From: SAR92 clade bacterium H231
Lineage (GTDB): Bacteria; Pseudomonadota; Gammaproteobacteria; Pseudomonadales; Porticoccaceae
Assembly (NCBI GenBank): GCA_025153775.1
Contig: JAOALC010000002.1
Span: forward strand, 372,001-436,000
Direction of reading: 5' to 3'
DNA: 64,000 bases
The position numbers and the translations under genes are program-made. Shown in pieces: positions 35,503 to 45,142 of this stretch. The notes under the pieces are model-generated. The model did no database searches and had not been told where the DNA came from. It worked only from the letters and a program-made list of their open reading frames with translations. Numbering within the stretch: position 1 is the first letter of the stretch; each line of letters begins with the position of its first letter.

Positions 35503-35991
35503 TCAGCTAGTGACCGAAACAGCCGTACCACCAATCAAAGGCGATAAATTCTCCATACTCTTTTGATTGATCGTCGGTAATATCACTGGCAATATTTTTT
35601 GAAAATGATCGCCAGCAATTTTTGAGTAGTAGATATTCCATGTCATTTTGCCTACTTTTTCACCATGACTTTCGACACATATTTCAGCCACATAATCTGT
35701 AATTGGAAAGTCTTTGCCTGCGGCTTTATAAACATATCGATTAGGTGCATCCCAGAATAGAATCTCCTCAAACACATCACCGAAAAATGTGAACTCAACA
35801 TTAAAACTTGGCTCCTCTTCACCGACGGGCTGGTGGATTTTCACCTCTTTAGCGAGCAAGTACCAATCCGGTATCTTGTCTGGGTCACCCATGATGTCAA
35901 AGACCTCTTGGCAACTATATCCCTCAAACTCAATGACAGAGGACATCATCAAGGGGGCAGCTGTGTAGTTCTTTATATCAAAATGGGCCAT
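35503..35991 (-). CDS. SRPBCC/polyketide-cyclase-type ligand-binding protein
   Basis: A 162-residue protein from the ATG at 35991; an upstream TTG at 36042 is a weaker start. The pattern of an N-terminal strand (SSVIEFEGYSCQEVFDIMGDPDKIPDWY), central strands and a long C-terminal helix is that of the START/SRPBCC superfamily, which binds hydrophobic ligands or acts as a cyclase. No catalytic residues can be named. It is the first gene inside module V, next to the LuxR-type regulator on the same strand. Confidence 0.7.
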   Translation of the reverse strand: MAHFDIKNYTAAPLMMSSVIEFEGYSCQEVFDIMGDPDKIPDWYLLAKEVKIHQPVGEEEPSFNVEFTFFGDVFEEILFWDAPNRYVYKAAGKDFPITDYVAEICVESHGEKVGKMTWNIYYSKIAGDHFQKILPVILPTINQKSMENLSPLIGGTAVSVTS

Positions 35992-36087
35992 AGAATTTTT
36001 ACTGCTTTTAAATAGGGATACAACAAGATAGGCAATAGACAAAGAAAACGAAATACCTAGTATTGGTTACTTTTGCATAAATAACAG

Positions 36088-37014
36088 CTACAGGATCTGT
36101 TGACTCGAGTAGTAGTAATATAGCGGATCACGGGTGTCATCCAGAGGCACCATAGAGATAGCCTCAAGAAATAGGGAAAACAGTTCTGCCTGCGAGGAGA
36201 TATCTAACTTCGCATGGAAGCGTTTGCGGTGAACTTTCACAGTATCAACACTGATATCCAACAACCCAGCAATTGATTTACTGGCATATCCTTTAAGAAT
36301 TAATTTAACAATTTCACATTCTCGTTTAGTGAGATATTCACTGCCGAAATTATTAAATGCCGCATCTAGAGTGCTGCCGAATTGGCCGTTAGTATCCCCC
36401 GCAGCTAATAATGGCGCAAGTTGGCTTTCCCTCGACCAATGCTGTCTAAACGCAGATAAGAGCAATGGAAATAATTTTCGCAACTCTTGGATTTTAAACT
36501 CTCGCGGCGCACTCCCATCCCGCAACCCCAAAGAAATACCAATATGCATATGCTCTGATATTTTTGCCAAAATGACAGATTCATCAATTATTCGTGTGTT
36601 TTTAAAATAGCTTCGGTAGTACTCGGTCTGGGCAAACGAATCTGGTGCCACTTCGTTAAGCCTATACACGCCGTCTTCAGCCCCACTCCTGTATAGATCG
36701 TAAAATGGATCTAATAAATAAGCACCATCAAAATAGGGCCCAAGAGTGGGCGTTTCATCCAGAACACTGAGATTGCTGAACACTAACACTGGTTTTTCAT
36801 CGCGCACAAAAGCCAGCACAACCGTACTGTCATAGCCGGTTAAACCCTCGCAGACGCTCGCAAAACTAGAACAAAACTGGTCTTCACCGATCTCAGAGAC
36901 AATACCGGCTAATGACTGATACCATTCATCGGATAATAGTAACTTCTGTGACATGGCTGACTCATAGACCCACTCTTTGGCCTGTATTAAAGCCGGATTG
37001 GGGATATTCTTCAA
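36088..37014 (-). CDS. LuxR-family regulator
   Basis: A 308-residue regulator with a C-terminal LuxR/GerE helix-turn-helix at about 227-285 (LTKRECEIVKLILKGYASKSIAGLLDISVDTVKVHRKRFHAKL). The N-terminal 200 residues have no receiver aspartate pattern and resemble a small-molecule-sensing domain of unknown type, so it is probably ligand-controlled and not a two-component response regulator. It is divergent from the transaminase operon at 37063 across a 48-bp gap and is the obvious candidate controller of module V. Confidence 0.85.
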   Translation of the reverse strand: MKNIPNPALIQAKEWVYESAMSQKLLLSDEWYQSLAGIVSEIGEDQFCSSFASVCEGLTGYDSTVVLAFVRDEKPVLVFSNLSVLDETPTLGPYFDGAYLLDPFYDLYRSGAEDGVYRLNEVAPDSFAQTEYYRSYFKNTRIIDESVILAKISEHMHIGISLGLRDGSAPREFKIQELRKLFPLLLSAFRQHWSRESQLAPLLAAGDTNGQFGSTLDAAFNNFGSEYLTKRECEIVKLILKGYASKSIAGLLDISVDTVKVHRKRFHAKLDISSQAELFSLFLEAISMVPLDDTRDPLYYYYSSQQIL

Positions 37015-37062
37015 GGAGTCAATTCAGTACCCACTATGGGGGCTGTGTAAGCAGGGAACAGC

Positions 37063-38505
37063 ATGTTTCCATTAGCAGCCTACAAACAGCAGAGAAATTC
37101 GCAAATGAGTCACCAGAAGATACCCAATCCAGGTATAGATCGCCCCAGAGGGTCCGAAATTTGGCGTAAAGACCGGGCGCATGTTATTCACCCCTATACC
37201 GACTTTGCCACCTTTCAGGACGAGGGGAGCCATGTAATCAGCAGTGCTTCCGGGTGCTATGTTACTGATATCGAAGGGAATAAGTATCTAGATGCCATAG
37301 CCGGTCTCTGGTGTACAAACATTGGCCATGGCCGCGCTGATATGGCGGAGGCGATTGCCAGTCAGGTTGGCAAAATGCAGTATTACAACCCTTTTGGCCA
37401 CACCACTAACGAACCTGCTGCTGTGCTAGCGGAAAAAATAGCCCAGTTAACGCCGGGGTCGCTGAATCATGTCTATTTTACCTGCGGTGGCTCAACGGCC
37501 AATGATTCCGCGATCAGAGTGATCCATTACTACAATAACCTGCGGGGAAAGCCCAACAAAAAACATGTTATATCGCGCAATAATGGCTATCACGGTAGTA
37601 CCTATATAGCGGCAAACCTCACCGGCATTCAGGCCACAAAAAACTGTTTTGATGCAGTGGGCAGCGATTGGATAAGCCATGTATCTGCAGCGGATATGTA
37701 TCGACGTCCGGTAGGTGCTGAGAGCCTGTCTGAGGCTGACTACTGTGATTTTCTGTGTAATGAGCTTGAAAACCATATTTTGCAATTGGGTGCCGACAAT
37801 GTTGCGGCGTTTATTGCCGAGCCTGTTATGGGTGCAGGAGGTGTTTTGGTAGCTCCAACTGGGTACCATGCTGCTGTCGCCAGTATGCTAAAAAAATATG
37901 ATATTTTGATGGTTGTCGATGAAGTAGTAACAGCTTTTGGTCGACTTGGTGAATGGTTCGCTTGCGAATCTGTTTTTGGCTTCGTACCAGATGTGCTAGT
38001 TGTGGCAAAGGGCATTAACTCGGGATACATCCCTCTGGGCGCCGCGATCTTTTCCAGTGAAATATACGATGTTATTAGCCAGCCACAAGCTGAGGGCGGC
38101 GTTTTCTCGATGGGCTTCACCTATACAGGGCATGCGGTCGCATGCGCGGCGGCACTGAAGAATATCGACATACTCGACGCTGAAGATATATTGCAAAATG
38201 TCAAAAAACTAAGCCCTATTCTCCATCAGGAGGCAGAAAAATTATTACACCACGATATTGTGGGTGATGTTAGAGGGCAGGGCTTTATGCTTGGTATTGA
38301 GCTGGTCAAGGATAAGCAGACCAAGGAGCCACTGCTAGGCGCTCATAAAATTTATGAGTTGTGCTTAAGTCTCGGCGTTATAGTTCGTCCTATTGGCAGT
38401 ATTGTGGTGATTTCACCGCCCTTAACCTTCAGTGCTGAAGACATTAACAAACTGATGGCAGCGCTCGACCAAAGTATCGCGCTGTTATCAAAAGAACAAC
38501 TATGA
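37063..38505 (+). CDS. Class III PLP aminotransferase (omega-transaminase)
   Basis: A 480-residue fold-type I transaminase, or 466 residues if started at the ATG at 37105. The PLP-binding aspartate is D286 in VVDEVVTAFGR and the Schiff-base lysine is K316 in VVAKGINSGYIPLGA. This branch includes beta-alanine-, taurine- and polyamine-pyruvate transaminases and acts on terminal amines. It is the first gene of a five-gene plus-strand operon, and its stop overlaps the next frame in an ATGA arrangement. I infer that it deaminates an amine or diamine generated by the ureohydrolase or decarboxylase further down the operon. Confidence 0.92.
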   Translation: MFPLAAYKQQRNSQMSHQKIPNPGIDRPRGSEIWRKDRAHVIHPYTDFATFQDEGSHVISSASGCYVTDIEGNKYLDAIAGLWCTNIGHGRADMAEAIASQVGKMQYYNPFGHTTNEPAAVLAEKIAQLTPGSLNHVYFTCGGSTANDSAIRVIHYYNNLRGKPNKKHVISRNNGYHGSTYIAANLTGIQATKNCFDAVGSDWISHVSAADMYRRPVGAESLSEADYCDFLCNELENHILQLGADNVAAFIAEPVMGAGGVLVAPTGYHAAVASMLKKYDILMVVDEVVTAFGRLGEWFACESVFGFVPDVLVVAKGINSGYIPLGAAIFSSEIYDVISQPQAEGGVFSMGFTYTGHAVACAAALKNIDILDAEDILQNVKKLSPILHQEAEKLLHHDIVGDVRGQGFMLGIELVKDKQTKEPLLGAHKIYELCLSLGVIVRPIGSIVVISPPLTFSAEDINKLMAALDQSIALLSKEQL

Positions 38506-38513
38506 GGATTGGC

Positions 38514-39836
38514 ATGTCTAGCGATATTTATAAATTACCTAAACAGGGCGATTCTTACGAATCTGTAATGGATCAAGTCAAAACACTGCGGTCGCAGATG
38601 ACGTCAGGTCAACGGGGCAAACTGGCCAGCACTACATTCCAGGGCCACGAAGAAATGGAGAAACTAACCCATGAAGCCTACGGGCAATTTCTGGAGTGGA
38701 ATGGTCTGTTCACTTTCCAAGAGGCCGCTGCGGCTAAAATGGAAAATGAGGTTCTGGATATCTGTATCGATCTTATGAACGGTGGACCTGAGAGCGGTGC
38801 GAATTTGACCAGTGGCGGTACAGAGTCAAATTTCAATGCTTTTCATGCCATGCGTAAATGGGCGAGAGAGGTCAAACCAGAGATTACTCAGCCAGAGGTA
38901 GTGGCACCCTACTCCACCCATTCCACAGTGCATAAAACCTGCCAGTATCTTGATATCAAGGTGGTCACGGTTCCTCAAGCATCTGACCTATCCTGTGATA
39001 TGCGGGCGCTGGAAGATGCCATAGGCCTCAACACTATTGGTATTGTCGGCTCGGCACCCAACTGGCCCTATGGCACCGTAGACCCAATTACCCAGATGGG
39101 CGAAATCGCGATCGAGAAAAACCTCTGGTTACATGTAGACGCCTGCGTTGGCGGCTATATTTTGCCCTTCTTTAAGCAACTGGGCGTCGATGTGCCCGCC
39201 TATGATTTTTCAGTTCCAGGGGTTCGCTCTATATCTGCCGATTTACATAAATATGGCTATGCGCCAAAACCCTGCTCGACTGTGCTTTGGCGCTCGCAAG
39301 AAGAGATGAGCTATCACTATATGCCGATCGATGCCTGGGCCTGCGGGCTCTATCTCTCGCAAGGCTTTGTGGGCTCCAGAACCCTAGGGCCGGTGGCTGG
39401 CATATGGTCTCTAATGCATTATTGGGGTGAAGAGGGCTACCTAAATAACGCTAAACGTATACTCCATGTAAAGCACTCCATTATGGAAAAATGCGCCTCA
39501 ACGCCTGGATTAAAACCCTGGCCAACGGATGGCCCGCTGCTAATGATTGCCTCAGACGACTTCGACATCCAACTATTAGTCGGCGGTATGGAAGAGCGCG
39601 GCTGGAAGCTATTGGGCGTTACTACACCCCCGGCGGTCCACTTGACATTAGATGTAATGGAGGAAGAATATCTTGAGTCTTTCTTGCAAGATCTAGAGGA
39701 TGTCAGCAGAGATATTTGCGATGGAAAATTTACCAAAGAAGGCCTTTTAACCTATGGTGGTGTTGGCGCCGAGGCTGACGCCCCCAAATGGCTGCTGACT
39801 GCGGTAGAAATAATGAATAAAAAAAACACCACATAG
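38514..39836 (+). CDS. Group II PLP lyase/decarboxylase (sphingosine-phosphate-lyase-like)
   Basis: A 440-residue PLP enzyme from the ATG at 38514, which has GAGG six bases upstream; the earlier ATG at 38502 overlaps the previous gene. Counted from 38502, HVDAC at 211-215 holds the PLP-binding aspartate and K250 in SADLHKYGYAPK forms the Schiff base. TSGGTESNFNA near 103-113 is the phosphate-binding stretch. The pattern is closest to the sphingosine-1-phosphate-lyase/tyrosine-decarboxylase group, so it may decarboxylate an amino acid or cleave a C-C bond beside an amine. Pairing with a class III transaminase suggests sequential action on an amino-acid-derived substrate. Confidence 0.85.
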   Translation: MSSDIYKLPKQGDSYESVMDQVKTLRSQMTSGQRGKLASTTFQGHEEMEKLTHEAYGQFLEWNGLFTFQEAAAAKMENEVLDICIDLMNGGPESGANLTSGGTESNFNAFHAMRKWAREVKPEITQPEVVAPYSTHSTVHKTCQYLDIKVVTVPQASDLSCDMRALEDAIGLNTIGIVGSAPNWPYGTVDPITQMGEIAIEKNLWLHVDACVGGYILPFFKQLGVDVPAYDFSVPGVRSISADLHKYGYAPKPCSTVLWRSQEEMSYHYMPIDAWACGLYLSQGFVGSRTLGPVAGIWSLMHYWGEEGYLNNAKRILHVKHSIMEKCASTPGLKPWPTDGPLLMIASDDFDIQLLVGGMEERGWKLLGVTTPPAVHLTLDVMEEEYLESFLQDLEDVSRDICDGKFTKEGLLTYGGVGAEADAPKWLLTAVEIMNKKNTT

Positions 39837-39849
39837 GATAAAAAACATT

Positions 39850-40647
39850 ATGGCCGCTCTTACAGGTAAGGTTGCACTGGTTACTGGTGCGGGTCATCGC
39901 AAAGGCATAGGCCACGGCATTGCTCGGCAGTTAATTAAAGCTGGGGCAACCGTCGTTATTAGTGATCTAGCCGATATGCAATCACTTCAAAATGGTGTTA
40001 CCGATTTACAAGCCCTGGGCGGTGAAGCAGCGGCCACGCTGTGTGATGTCAGTGACAAAGTATCCTTCGACCAAGCCCTTGATTTTGTATTGAAGCAATA
40101 TAAAAAGCTCGACGTGCTAGTCAATAACGCTGGTGTTGCAGTAGGAAATGAAGATTTTTTGGCCATCACTGATTCAGATTGGCAGCTGAGTAATCAGGTG
40201 AACCTGATGGGTGCCGTGACTGGCTGTCAAACCGTTCTGCCTTTTTTCAAACAGCAGAATTCGGGGTCCATAATTAATATTGCCTCACTGGCTGGATTAG
40301 GGGCCATAAATGGCATTCCAGCCAATTACACAGCCACTAAGTTTGCCCTTGTCGGTTTGAGTAAACAGCTGGCATTGCAATATGCTGCCGATAATATCCG
40401 TGTTAACGCAGTATGCCCTGGCTCTGTGGTGACACAGATGCATGCGCTTACTCTACAGTCTATTGCTGAGAGCAACGGCGTGTCTCTGCAGCAGGCACAG
40501 GACATTGAAAACGCATCGATTCCTCTTGGGTATTCTGCTAATCCAGAGGCTATAGGTGACGCAGTGGTATTTCTGGCGGGTGACGGCGCATCCTATATTA
40601 CTGGTCAGGCGTTGCCCGTAGCTGGCGGTATGGCGCCGGGGCTTTAA
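39850..40647 (+). CDS. Short-chain dehydrogenase/reductase (module V, first)
   Basis: A 265-residue Rossmann-fold SDR of classical type. The cofactor motif is GAGHRKGIGHG near the N-terminus, NNAG at about 92-95, and the catalytic residues are S146, Y160 and K164. PGSVVTQMHA and the C-terminal YITGQALPVAGG are typical. It would interconvert an alcohol and a ketone or aldehyde with NAD(P). It is the third gene of the operon, 13 bp after the lyase, and its TAA stop is followed immediately by the ATG of the MFS gene. Confidence 0.93.
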   Translation: MAALTGKVALVTGAGHRKGIGHGIARQLIKAGATVVISDLADMQSLQNGVTDLQALGGEAAATLCDVSDKVSFDQALDFVLKQYKKLDVLVNNAGVAVGNEDFLAITDSDWQLSNQVNLMGAVTGCQTVLPFFKQQNSGSIINIASLAGLGAINGIPANYTATKFALVGLSKQLALQYAADNIRVNAVCPGSVVTQMHALTLQSIAESNGVSLQQAQDIENASIPLGYSANPEAIGDAVVFLAGDGASYITGQALPVAGGMAPGL

Positions 40648-41799
40648 ATGACTGAGATAACGTTAAATAGAAAAGTCTCTGGCGCTATTGTATCTGCGTC
40701 GGTGATGGCCGCAGCCGGAGCGGCTGTATTTTTATTACTCCCGGTGATCATCGGTTCGGCAATGGATACATTGAACTTGAGTGAGAAACAGGCAGGACTG
40801 TTGGCCAGCAGCTATTTTGGCGGCTACCTATGTGCTTGTATCGCCAGCTTTGACTTGGTGCAGCGTATAGGTCACAAAACACTGGCCAAGGGGTCTTATA
40901 TTCTCTTATCTCTTAGCTTGCTGGCCGCTGCGTTGCCACTGAGTCCAGTTGCTGTTGCGCTGTTTATGGCCGGTGCAGGTGCAGGCGCACTGTTCGGCCT
41001 GGCTATTATAATCGTAGGCCAAACTAATAATGCCGATGGCAACTTTGGGATCTTGCTAGTGGCCCAGCAATTATTTGCCGCGGCCCTGCTGTTTATATTG
41101 CCTCAATGGGTCATTCCCACCTGGGGTTTTAGCGGCCTAATGTTGTCACTGAGCTTTGCGCTAGGTATGGGGCTCTTTGTGCTTAATGGCATTGACAACA
41201 GCTCTCAGGAAAAGTCATCTGGCAGTACCAAAACCATCACCGACCCGCAGTTACTGCGACAAATAATAACTGGGCTGTTTGCTTTGATGGTGTATTTCGC
41301 CGCACTCTCTGCTGTATGGGCTTTTATTGAGCGCATAGCGGCAGATCGGGGCCTGCTAACAGATCAAATTGGTTTTGCGCTGGCCTTCTCAATGCTCGGG
41401 GGTGTCATTGGCGGCATGCTGGTAGCAATAATAGGTGGGCGTATTGGCCGGAGTATTCCAGTATGGCTTTCGCTGCTGGCTTTTATTGGCGTTTTTTACG
41501 GGTACTCCACTCAATTTGGCATGCTCAGCTTTGCCCTTGTGACCTTTATTTTTTCTCTATTCTGGAATTATGTTCTCGGTTACCAAATGGCGATTATTGC
41601 AGCCTTAGATCGCGCTGATCGCTACTCTGTTTTTATTCCCGGAGCCCAGGCTCTTGGGGCTGTCACTGGCCCTACTGCTGCAGGATTCATTATTGCCGGC
41701 CAGGGATACACGATATTACTCATCATAGCTGGCGTTGTTACATTGATCACCAGCGGGTTATTTTTACACTTAATTAGATCGGGGAAGAACTATGCCTAA
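40648..41799 (+). CDS. MFS transporter (module V operon)
   Basis: A 383-residue carrier with about twelve helices. The first-helix region (LLPVIIGSAMDTLNLSEKQAGLLASSYFGGYL) has the same L-P-x3-G and QAG-LAS-YFG-Y pattern as the carriers at 32998 and 44000. It abuts the SDR gene and its end overlaps the ureohydrolase gene by eight bases, so translational coupling is likely. It is a candidate inner-membrane importer for the guanidino- or ureido-type substrate. Confidence 0.88.
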   Translation: MTEITLNRKVSGAIVSASVMAAAGAAVFLLLPVIIGSAMDTLNLSEKQAGLLASSYFGGYLCACIASFDLVQRIGHKTLAKGSYILLSLSLLAAALPLSPVAVALFMAGAGAGALFGLAIIIVGQTNNADGNFGILLVAQQLFAAALLFILPQWVIPTWGFSGLMLSLSFALGMGLFVLNGIDNSSQEKSSGSTKTITDPQLLRQIITGLFALMVYFAALSAVWAFIERIAADRGLLTDQIGFALAFSMLGGVIGGMLVAIIGGRIGRSIPVWLSLLAFIGVFYGYSTQFGMLSFALVTFIFSLFWNYVLGYQMAIIAALDRADRYSVFIPGAQALGAVTGPTAAGFIIAGQGYTILLIIAGVVTLITSGLFLHLIRSGKNYA

Positions 41800-42862
41800 G
41801 GTCAGCCAAGAGCGCCTAGACAGGTACCGTCAACTAGACACAGATGCGTTTGCATTTAAAAATAATCTGGTACAGCAATTTTTCGCCCGGGCCGCTGAGC
41901 AGGGGTATAACCTAGATCCAGAAGCACATCATATGCACACGGGATTTTTCCAAGCACCCCATCGCACCGATCCTACTGGCGCCGATATTGCCATGTTTGG
42001 CAGCCCCTGTGACCTTGGCGCTATAGGCTTGGCCGGCACTCGCCACGGCCCTAGAGCGGTTAGGGAACGTTCGCGGTTCTTTGGCCCCTACAACGATGCC
42101 ACCGGAAATATTCCCTTTGAGCAGTGCCAAATTGTCGACTTGGGTGATGTCAATTGGAGTTCGGCAAGTCTCGGCGTGCGCATTCAGGACGATATTTATC
42201 AGCAGGCCAGAGATGCGGCAAAGGCCGGTGCAGTAACTCTTTCCTGCGGTGGCGAGCACACCACCAGCTTCGGTGTGTTAAAGGGGCTCTCAGAGGTTCA
42301 TAACGACAGTTTTAGCCTGATTCATGTCGACGCTCACAGCGATACCATGGCAACCTGGGGTGGTGATTCTGTTAACGATGGTTCGGTTTTTCGGCAGGCG
42401 GTACTCAATGGATTTATCGATCCTGAGCGTACCGTGCAAATTGGTATAAGAGGTAGATCAAATATCCTCTGGGAGTTTTCACATGATTCCGGTATGACGG
42501 TGATCTCTGCCGACGAAGTATTTGAGAAAGGTATCGATTATGTCATGGACAAAGCCCATGAAGTCGCCGGCAAAGAGAAGACCTATTTTTCTTTTGATGT
42601 AGATGGCCTAGATAGTAGCTATATGATGGGGACCACAGGGCCGGAACCCTTTGGCTTAACGCCCCGTCAAGTCAGAGATATTATTTTGCGCTCCAGAGAG
42701 TTCGATATCATTGGTGCCGATATGGTTGAACTAAACCCTAACAGGGACTCAAATCAAATGAGCACCCATGTAGCAACTGGGCTATTTTTTGAATTGCTGT
42801 CGCTGCTGGCCGATTGCTGGGTAACACGCAATGGCCGCACCAATCCGACTCAGTGGCTCTAA
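41792..42862 (+). CDS. Ureohydrolase (agmatinase/guanidino-acid hydrolase family)
   Basis: A 356-residue arginase-superfamily enzyme. All six manganese ligands are visible: H156 in GGEHTTSF, D180, H182 and D184 in HVDAHSD, and D269 and D271 in SFDVDGLD. GTRHGPRAVR near 82-91 is the other signature. The family removes urea (or, in some members, related groups) from guanidino compounds such as agmatine, guanidinobutyrate or guanidinopropionate. The loop after the second metal motif (GLDSSYMMGTTGPEPFG) departs from the usual DPAxxPGTGTPEPGG, and this is where substrate choice is set, so the exact substrate is open. It ends the operon, seven bases from the convergent Ldh2 gene. Confidence 0.9.
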   Translation: MPKVSQERLDRYRQLDTDAFAFKNNLVQQFFARAAEQGYNLDPEAHHMHTGFFQAPHRTDPTGADIAMFGSPCDLGAIGLAGTRHGPRAVRERSRFFGPYNDATGNIPFEQCQIVDLGDVNWSSASLGVRIQDDIYQQARDAAKAGAVTLSCGGEHTTSFGVLKGLSEVHNDSFSLIHVDAHSDTMATWGGDSVNDGSVFRQAVLNGFIDPERTVQIGIRGRSNILWEFSHDSGMTVISADEVFEKGIDYVMDKAHEVAGKEKTYFSFDVDGLDSSYMMGTTGPEPFGLTPRQVRDIILRSREFDIIGADMVELNPNRDSNQMSTHVATGLFFELLSLLADCWVTRNGRTNPTQWL

Positions 42863-42869
42863 CGAGCCA

Positions 42870-43997
42870 CTATTTTTTAGCGGCAAAATCATCTCTCAAT
42901 TGCTGCTCAGTCAGGCCATACTTACCCGCAATATTGACGAAAAATGGATCCCAGTGATTGGTTAACACATCGACCATCTGGGCATTTTCCTGCAAGAACT
43001 TATAGCCTGCCGATCCTGGCACGCGCACAGAGTGGCCAGGTCTTGGTGGACAGTCTTCAATGGCAGCCACATAGCTATCAGACCTGGCTTTCACTGCATC
43101 TATGGACCCAAATACCGCCGGATTAATACACAGGTAATAACTGCCCCCAACCGTGGCTGAGCTATTTTTATCATCGGAAATTACGTCATCTATGGTTGGC
43201 AGGTCGGTAGAGGGGATACCGATTGGGTTTATAATCGCAGTCATTGCCTCTGTCCACATATTCAATGCATAGGTACGAGGCGTTTCTATCTGACCTGCAG
43301 CGGAACAGTCCCACACTCTTCCGTAACCCTCAATAGGTTTAGCATAGGCTGTTACATCGTCACTAAGGTCGCCTGACTCCGGGTCAATTAGCCATTTCCC
43401 TTTTAAGGGCTTTTTATGGATCGCCGCTTCTGACACATCAGCATCGTAAAACTCCGCTAAGGCAACGCTAGCCCAGATTGGGCTTTTGTCGCCAGCTGGT
43501 ACAATCGCATCAAAGGGCGGGCATGAAAGTTTGTTGTGCAACCCCCCATAAGGCGCTGCTAGCGGCACCGTGTTATTGGATGAAAATGCCATCATGTCTT
43601 GCTCAAACGCTTTGTAAACATAGCGAGCAAAACTGCCAGCATCATTGTGGTTACCACCAAAAACAATGGCTATGCCCTGGGTGCGTGCTTTTTCTATGGC
43701 CAGATCGGCCATCATATTTAAACACCAGTAACCGGAGGATTTGTTACCATCCACAGTCGCCCAGGTAGGCCCTTCTGCAATAACCTGCGGCTCTGACTGG
43801 ATATCTAATAGGCCCATCTCGAGGGCTATATCTATCGCTTCATAGACGCCAAGGCCCTGATTGAGCTTGCCCTGCTTGTGGGCAAAAGCAATAGCGTCAG
43901 CAACGTAAACCGCATGGATTTCTGTGGCCCCTGCGGCCATCCACATTCGTTTGATAGCATATTCAAGGAAATAAATATTTTCGCTGCGGGTTTCCAT
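42870..43997 (-). CDS. Ldh2-type NAD(P) dehydrogenase (malate/ureidoglycolate dehydrogenase family)
   Basis: A 375-residue member of the malate/L-lactate dehydrogenase family, distinct from Rossmann-type dehydrogenases. The pattern is seen in GVYEAIDIALEMGLLD, the ATVDGNKSSGYW segment, and the central FARYVYKAFEQDMMAFSSNNTVPLAAPYGG with the cofactor-binding region. Family members oxidise malate, lactate, ureidoglycolate or imine acids such as piperideine-2-carboxylate. In this module, ureidoglycolate-like or cyclic imine chemistry is an attractive inference but cannot be shown. It lies two bases downstream of an MFS gene on the same strand. Confidence 0.87.
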   Translation of the reverse strand: METRSENIYFLEYAIKRMWMAAGATEIHAVYVADAIAFAHKQGKLNQGLGVYEAIDIALEMGLLDIQSEPQVIAEGPTWATVDGNKSSGYWCLNMMADLAIEKARTQGIAIVFGGNHNDAGSFARYVYKAFEQDMMAFSSNNTVPLAAPYGGLHNKLSCPPFDAIVPAGDKSPIWASVALAEFYDADVSEAAIHKKPLKGKWLIDPESGDLSDDVTAYAKPIEGYGRVWDCSAAGQIETPRTYALNMWTEAMTAIINPIGIPSTDLPTIDDVISDDKNSSATVGGSYYLCINPAVFGSIDAVKARSDSYVAAIEDCPPRPGHSVRVPGSAGYKFLQENAQMVDVLTNHWDPFFVNIAGKYGLTEQQLRDDFAAKK

Positions 43998-43999
43998 TA

Positions 44000-45142
44000 T
44001 TAACTCCCTCTGGTTGCTACCTGATCAAGTTTTAAAATAATACTGGTGCCAAGCACAAATAACCCAGCGCTGACCCAATAACTGCCAGAGAGACCAAAAG
44101 CCTCTTTGGCTGCGACAAATAGACCGGGGCCAATAAGTGCCCCCAGGGCGAGCGCAAAAGGAATCAACCCCGCCATTCGCTCTGACTGGTCATGTAATGT
44201 AATTATTGTGTAAAAATAGGCATTTCCAAAAAACCAACCAGCTGGCAGTAAAAGCATAACTACCGCATATTTAGATACGCTAAGATCCTGCAACAGCAGT
44301 AAAGGTAATGTGACTAATGCCAGAGACACCAGTAGCGGCTTGACGCGACCAAATCGCACCCCAAGCCAGGCGGCGACAAAGGGACCAGCAGCGGAGCTTA
44401 TCAAGCCAAGGCTAATCAGCTGTGCTGTAACCTCAGTCTCCATTGAGCCATCGCTGGCAATACGCTCAAAAAATGCCCAGAGCCCAGCAAATCCAGCGAA
44501 ATATAGCATCAGTGCAACCAGCCCTAGGGCTACCGCACCAGAGCCTTTGATCTCAATTTTCTGATAACCTGTGGAACCGCTAGCGGGCACAAAAGGAACC
44601 AGCAGCATGCACAACAAGACTACTGTCAGCATGCTTGAGAAGAGGCTAAAGAAATTAACAAGATCAACAAAATAAAAGGATAGTGCTATCAGCAAAATAG
44701 CTGGAACTAGCTGTTCCGGTATCAGCTTAATGGCAAATCCGCGATCCTTATCTTGCCGGTCAGAGACAATAATATATCCAAGCGCATGCACCACGGCGGC
44801 CCCAACTCCACAAACCGAAAGCCCCAACAGCGTGACTAGGTAGGACTTGAAAAAGAGAATCGCACCAATTGATAGGGCCATTGTGCACATGCTAACGGCT
44901 GCCAGGATTCGCCAGCTAAAGTCTCTTACCCAAAACGCAGATGACAGCGTAATAACCGCATAGCTGCCAAAATAAGCGGATGCCAGTAGGCCCGCCTGAC
45001 TATCATTCAAAGCGAAATGGGTTGCCGTGACGCCCAAAACCATGGGCAGCAGAGCGAACACCAACACGCCAACCACGCCACAGGCACATGCCGCTACCAA
45101 AACTGATCGATCATTAATTGACTGTGAAATAATTCTCTCCAT
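44000..45142 (-). CDS. MFS transporter (module V, second)
   Basis: A carrier of 380 residues from the ATG at 45142; an in-frame TTG at 45160 is less likely. It has about twelve helices, and its first-helix region (LLPMVLGVTATHFALNDSQAGLLASAYFGSY) places it in the same subfamily as the proteins at 32998 and 40648. Having two related carriers in one module suggests two related substrates, or import plus export of an intermediate. It is divergent from the TonB receptor at 45307. Confidence 0.87.
   Translation of the reverse strand: MERIISQSINDRSVLVAACACGVVGVLVFALLPMVLGVTATHFALNDSQAGLLASAYFGSYAVITLSSAFWVRDFSWRILAAVSMCTMALSIGAILFFKSYLVTLLGLSVCGVGAAVVHALGYIIVSDRQDKDRGFAIKLIPEQLVPAILLIALSFYFVDLVNFFSLFSSMLTVVLLCMLLVPFVPASGSTGYQKIEIKGSGAVALGLVALMLYFAGFAGLWAFFERIASDGSMETEVTAQLISLGLISSAAGPFVAAWLGVRFGRVKPLLVSLALVTLPLLLLQDLSVSKYAVVMLLLPAGWFFGNAYFYTIITLHDQSERMAGLIPFALALGALIGPGLFVAAKEAFGLSGSYWVSAGLFVLGTSIILKLDQVATRGS

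Noticed and set aside
35120-35566. Plus-strand 148-codon open frame across the attachment repeats
   Set aside because: It is made of tmRNA-tail and terminator repeat DNA, has no ribosome-binding site, and its composition is that of read-through across GC-rich hairpins.
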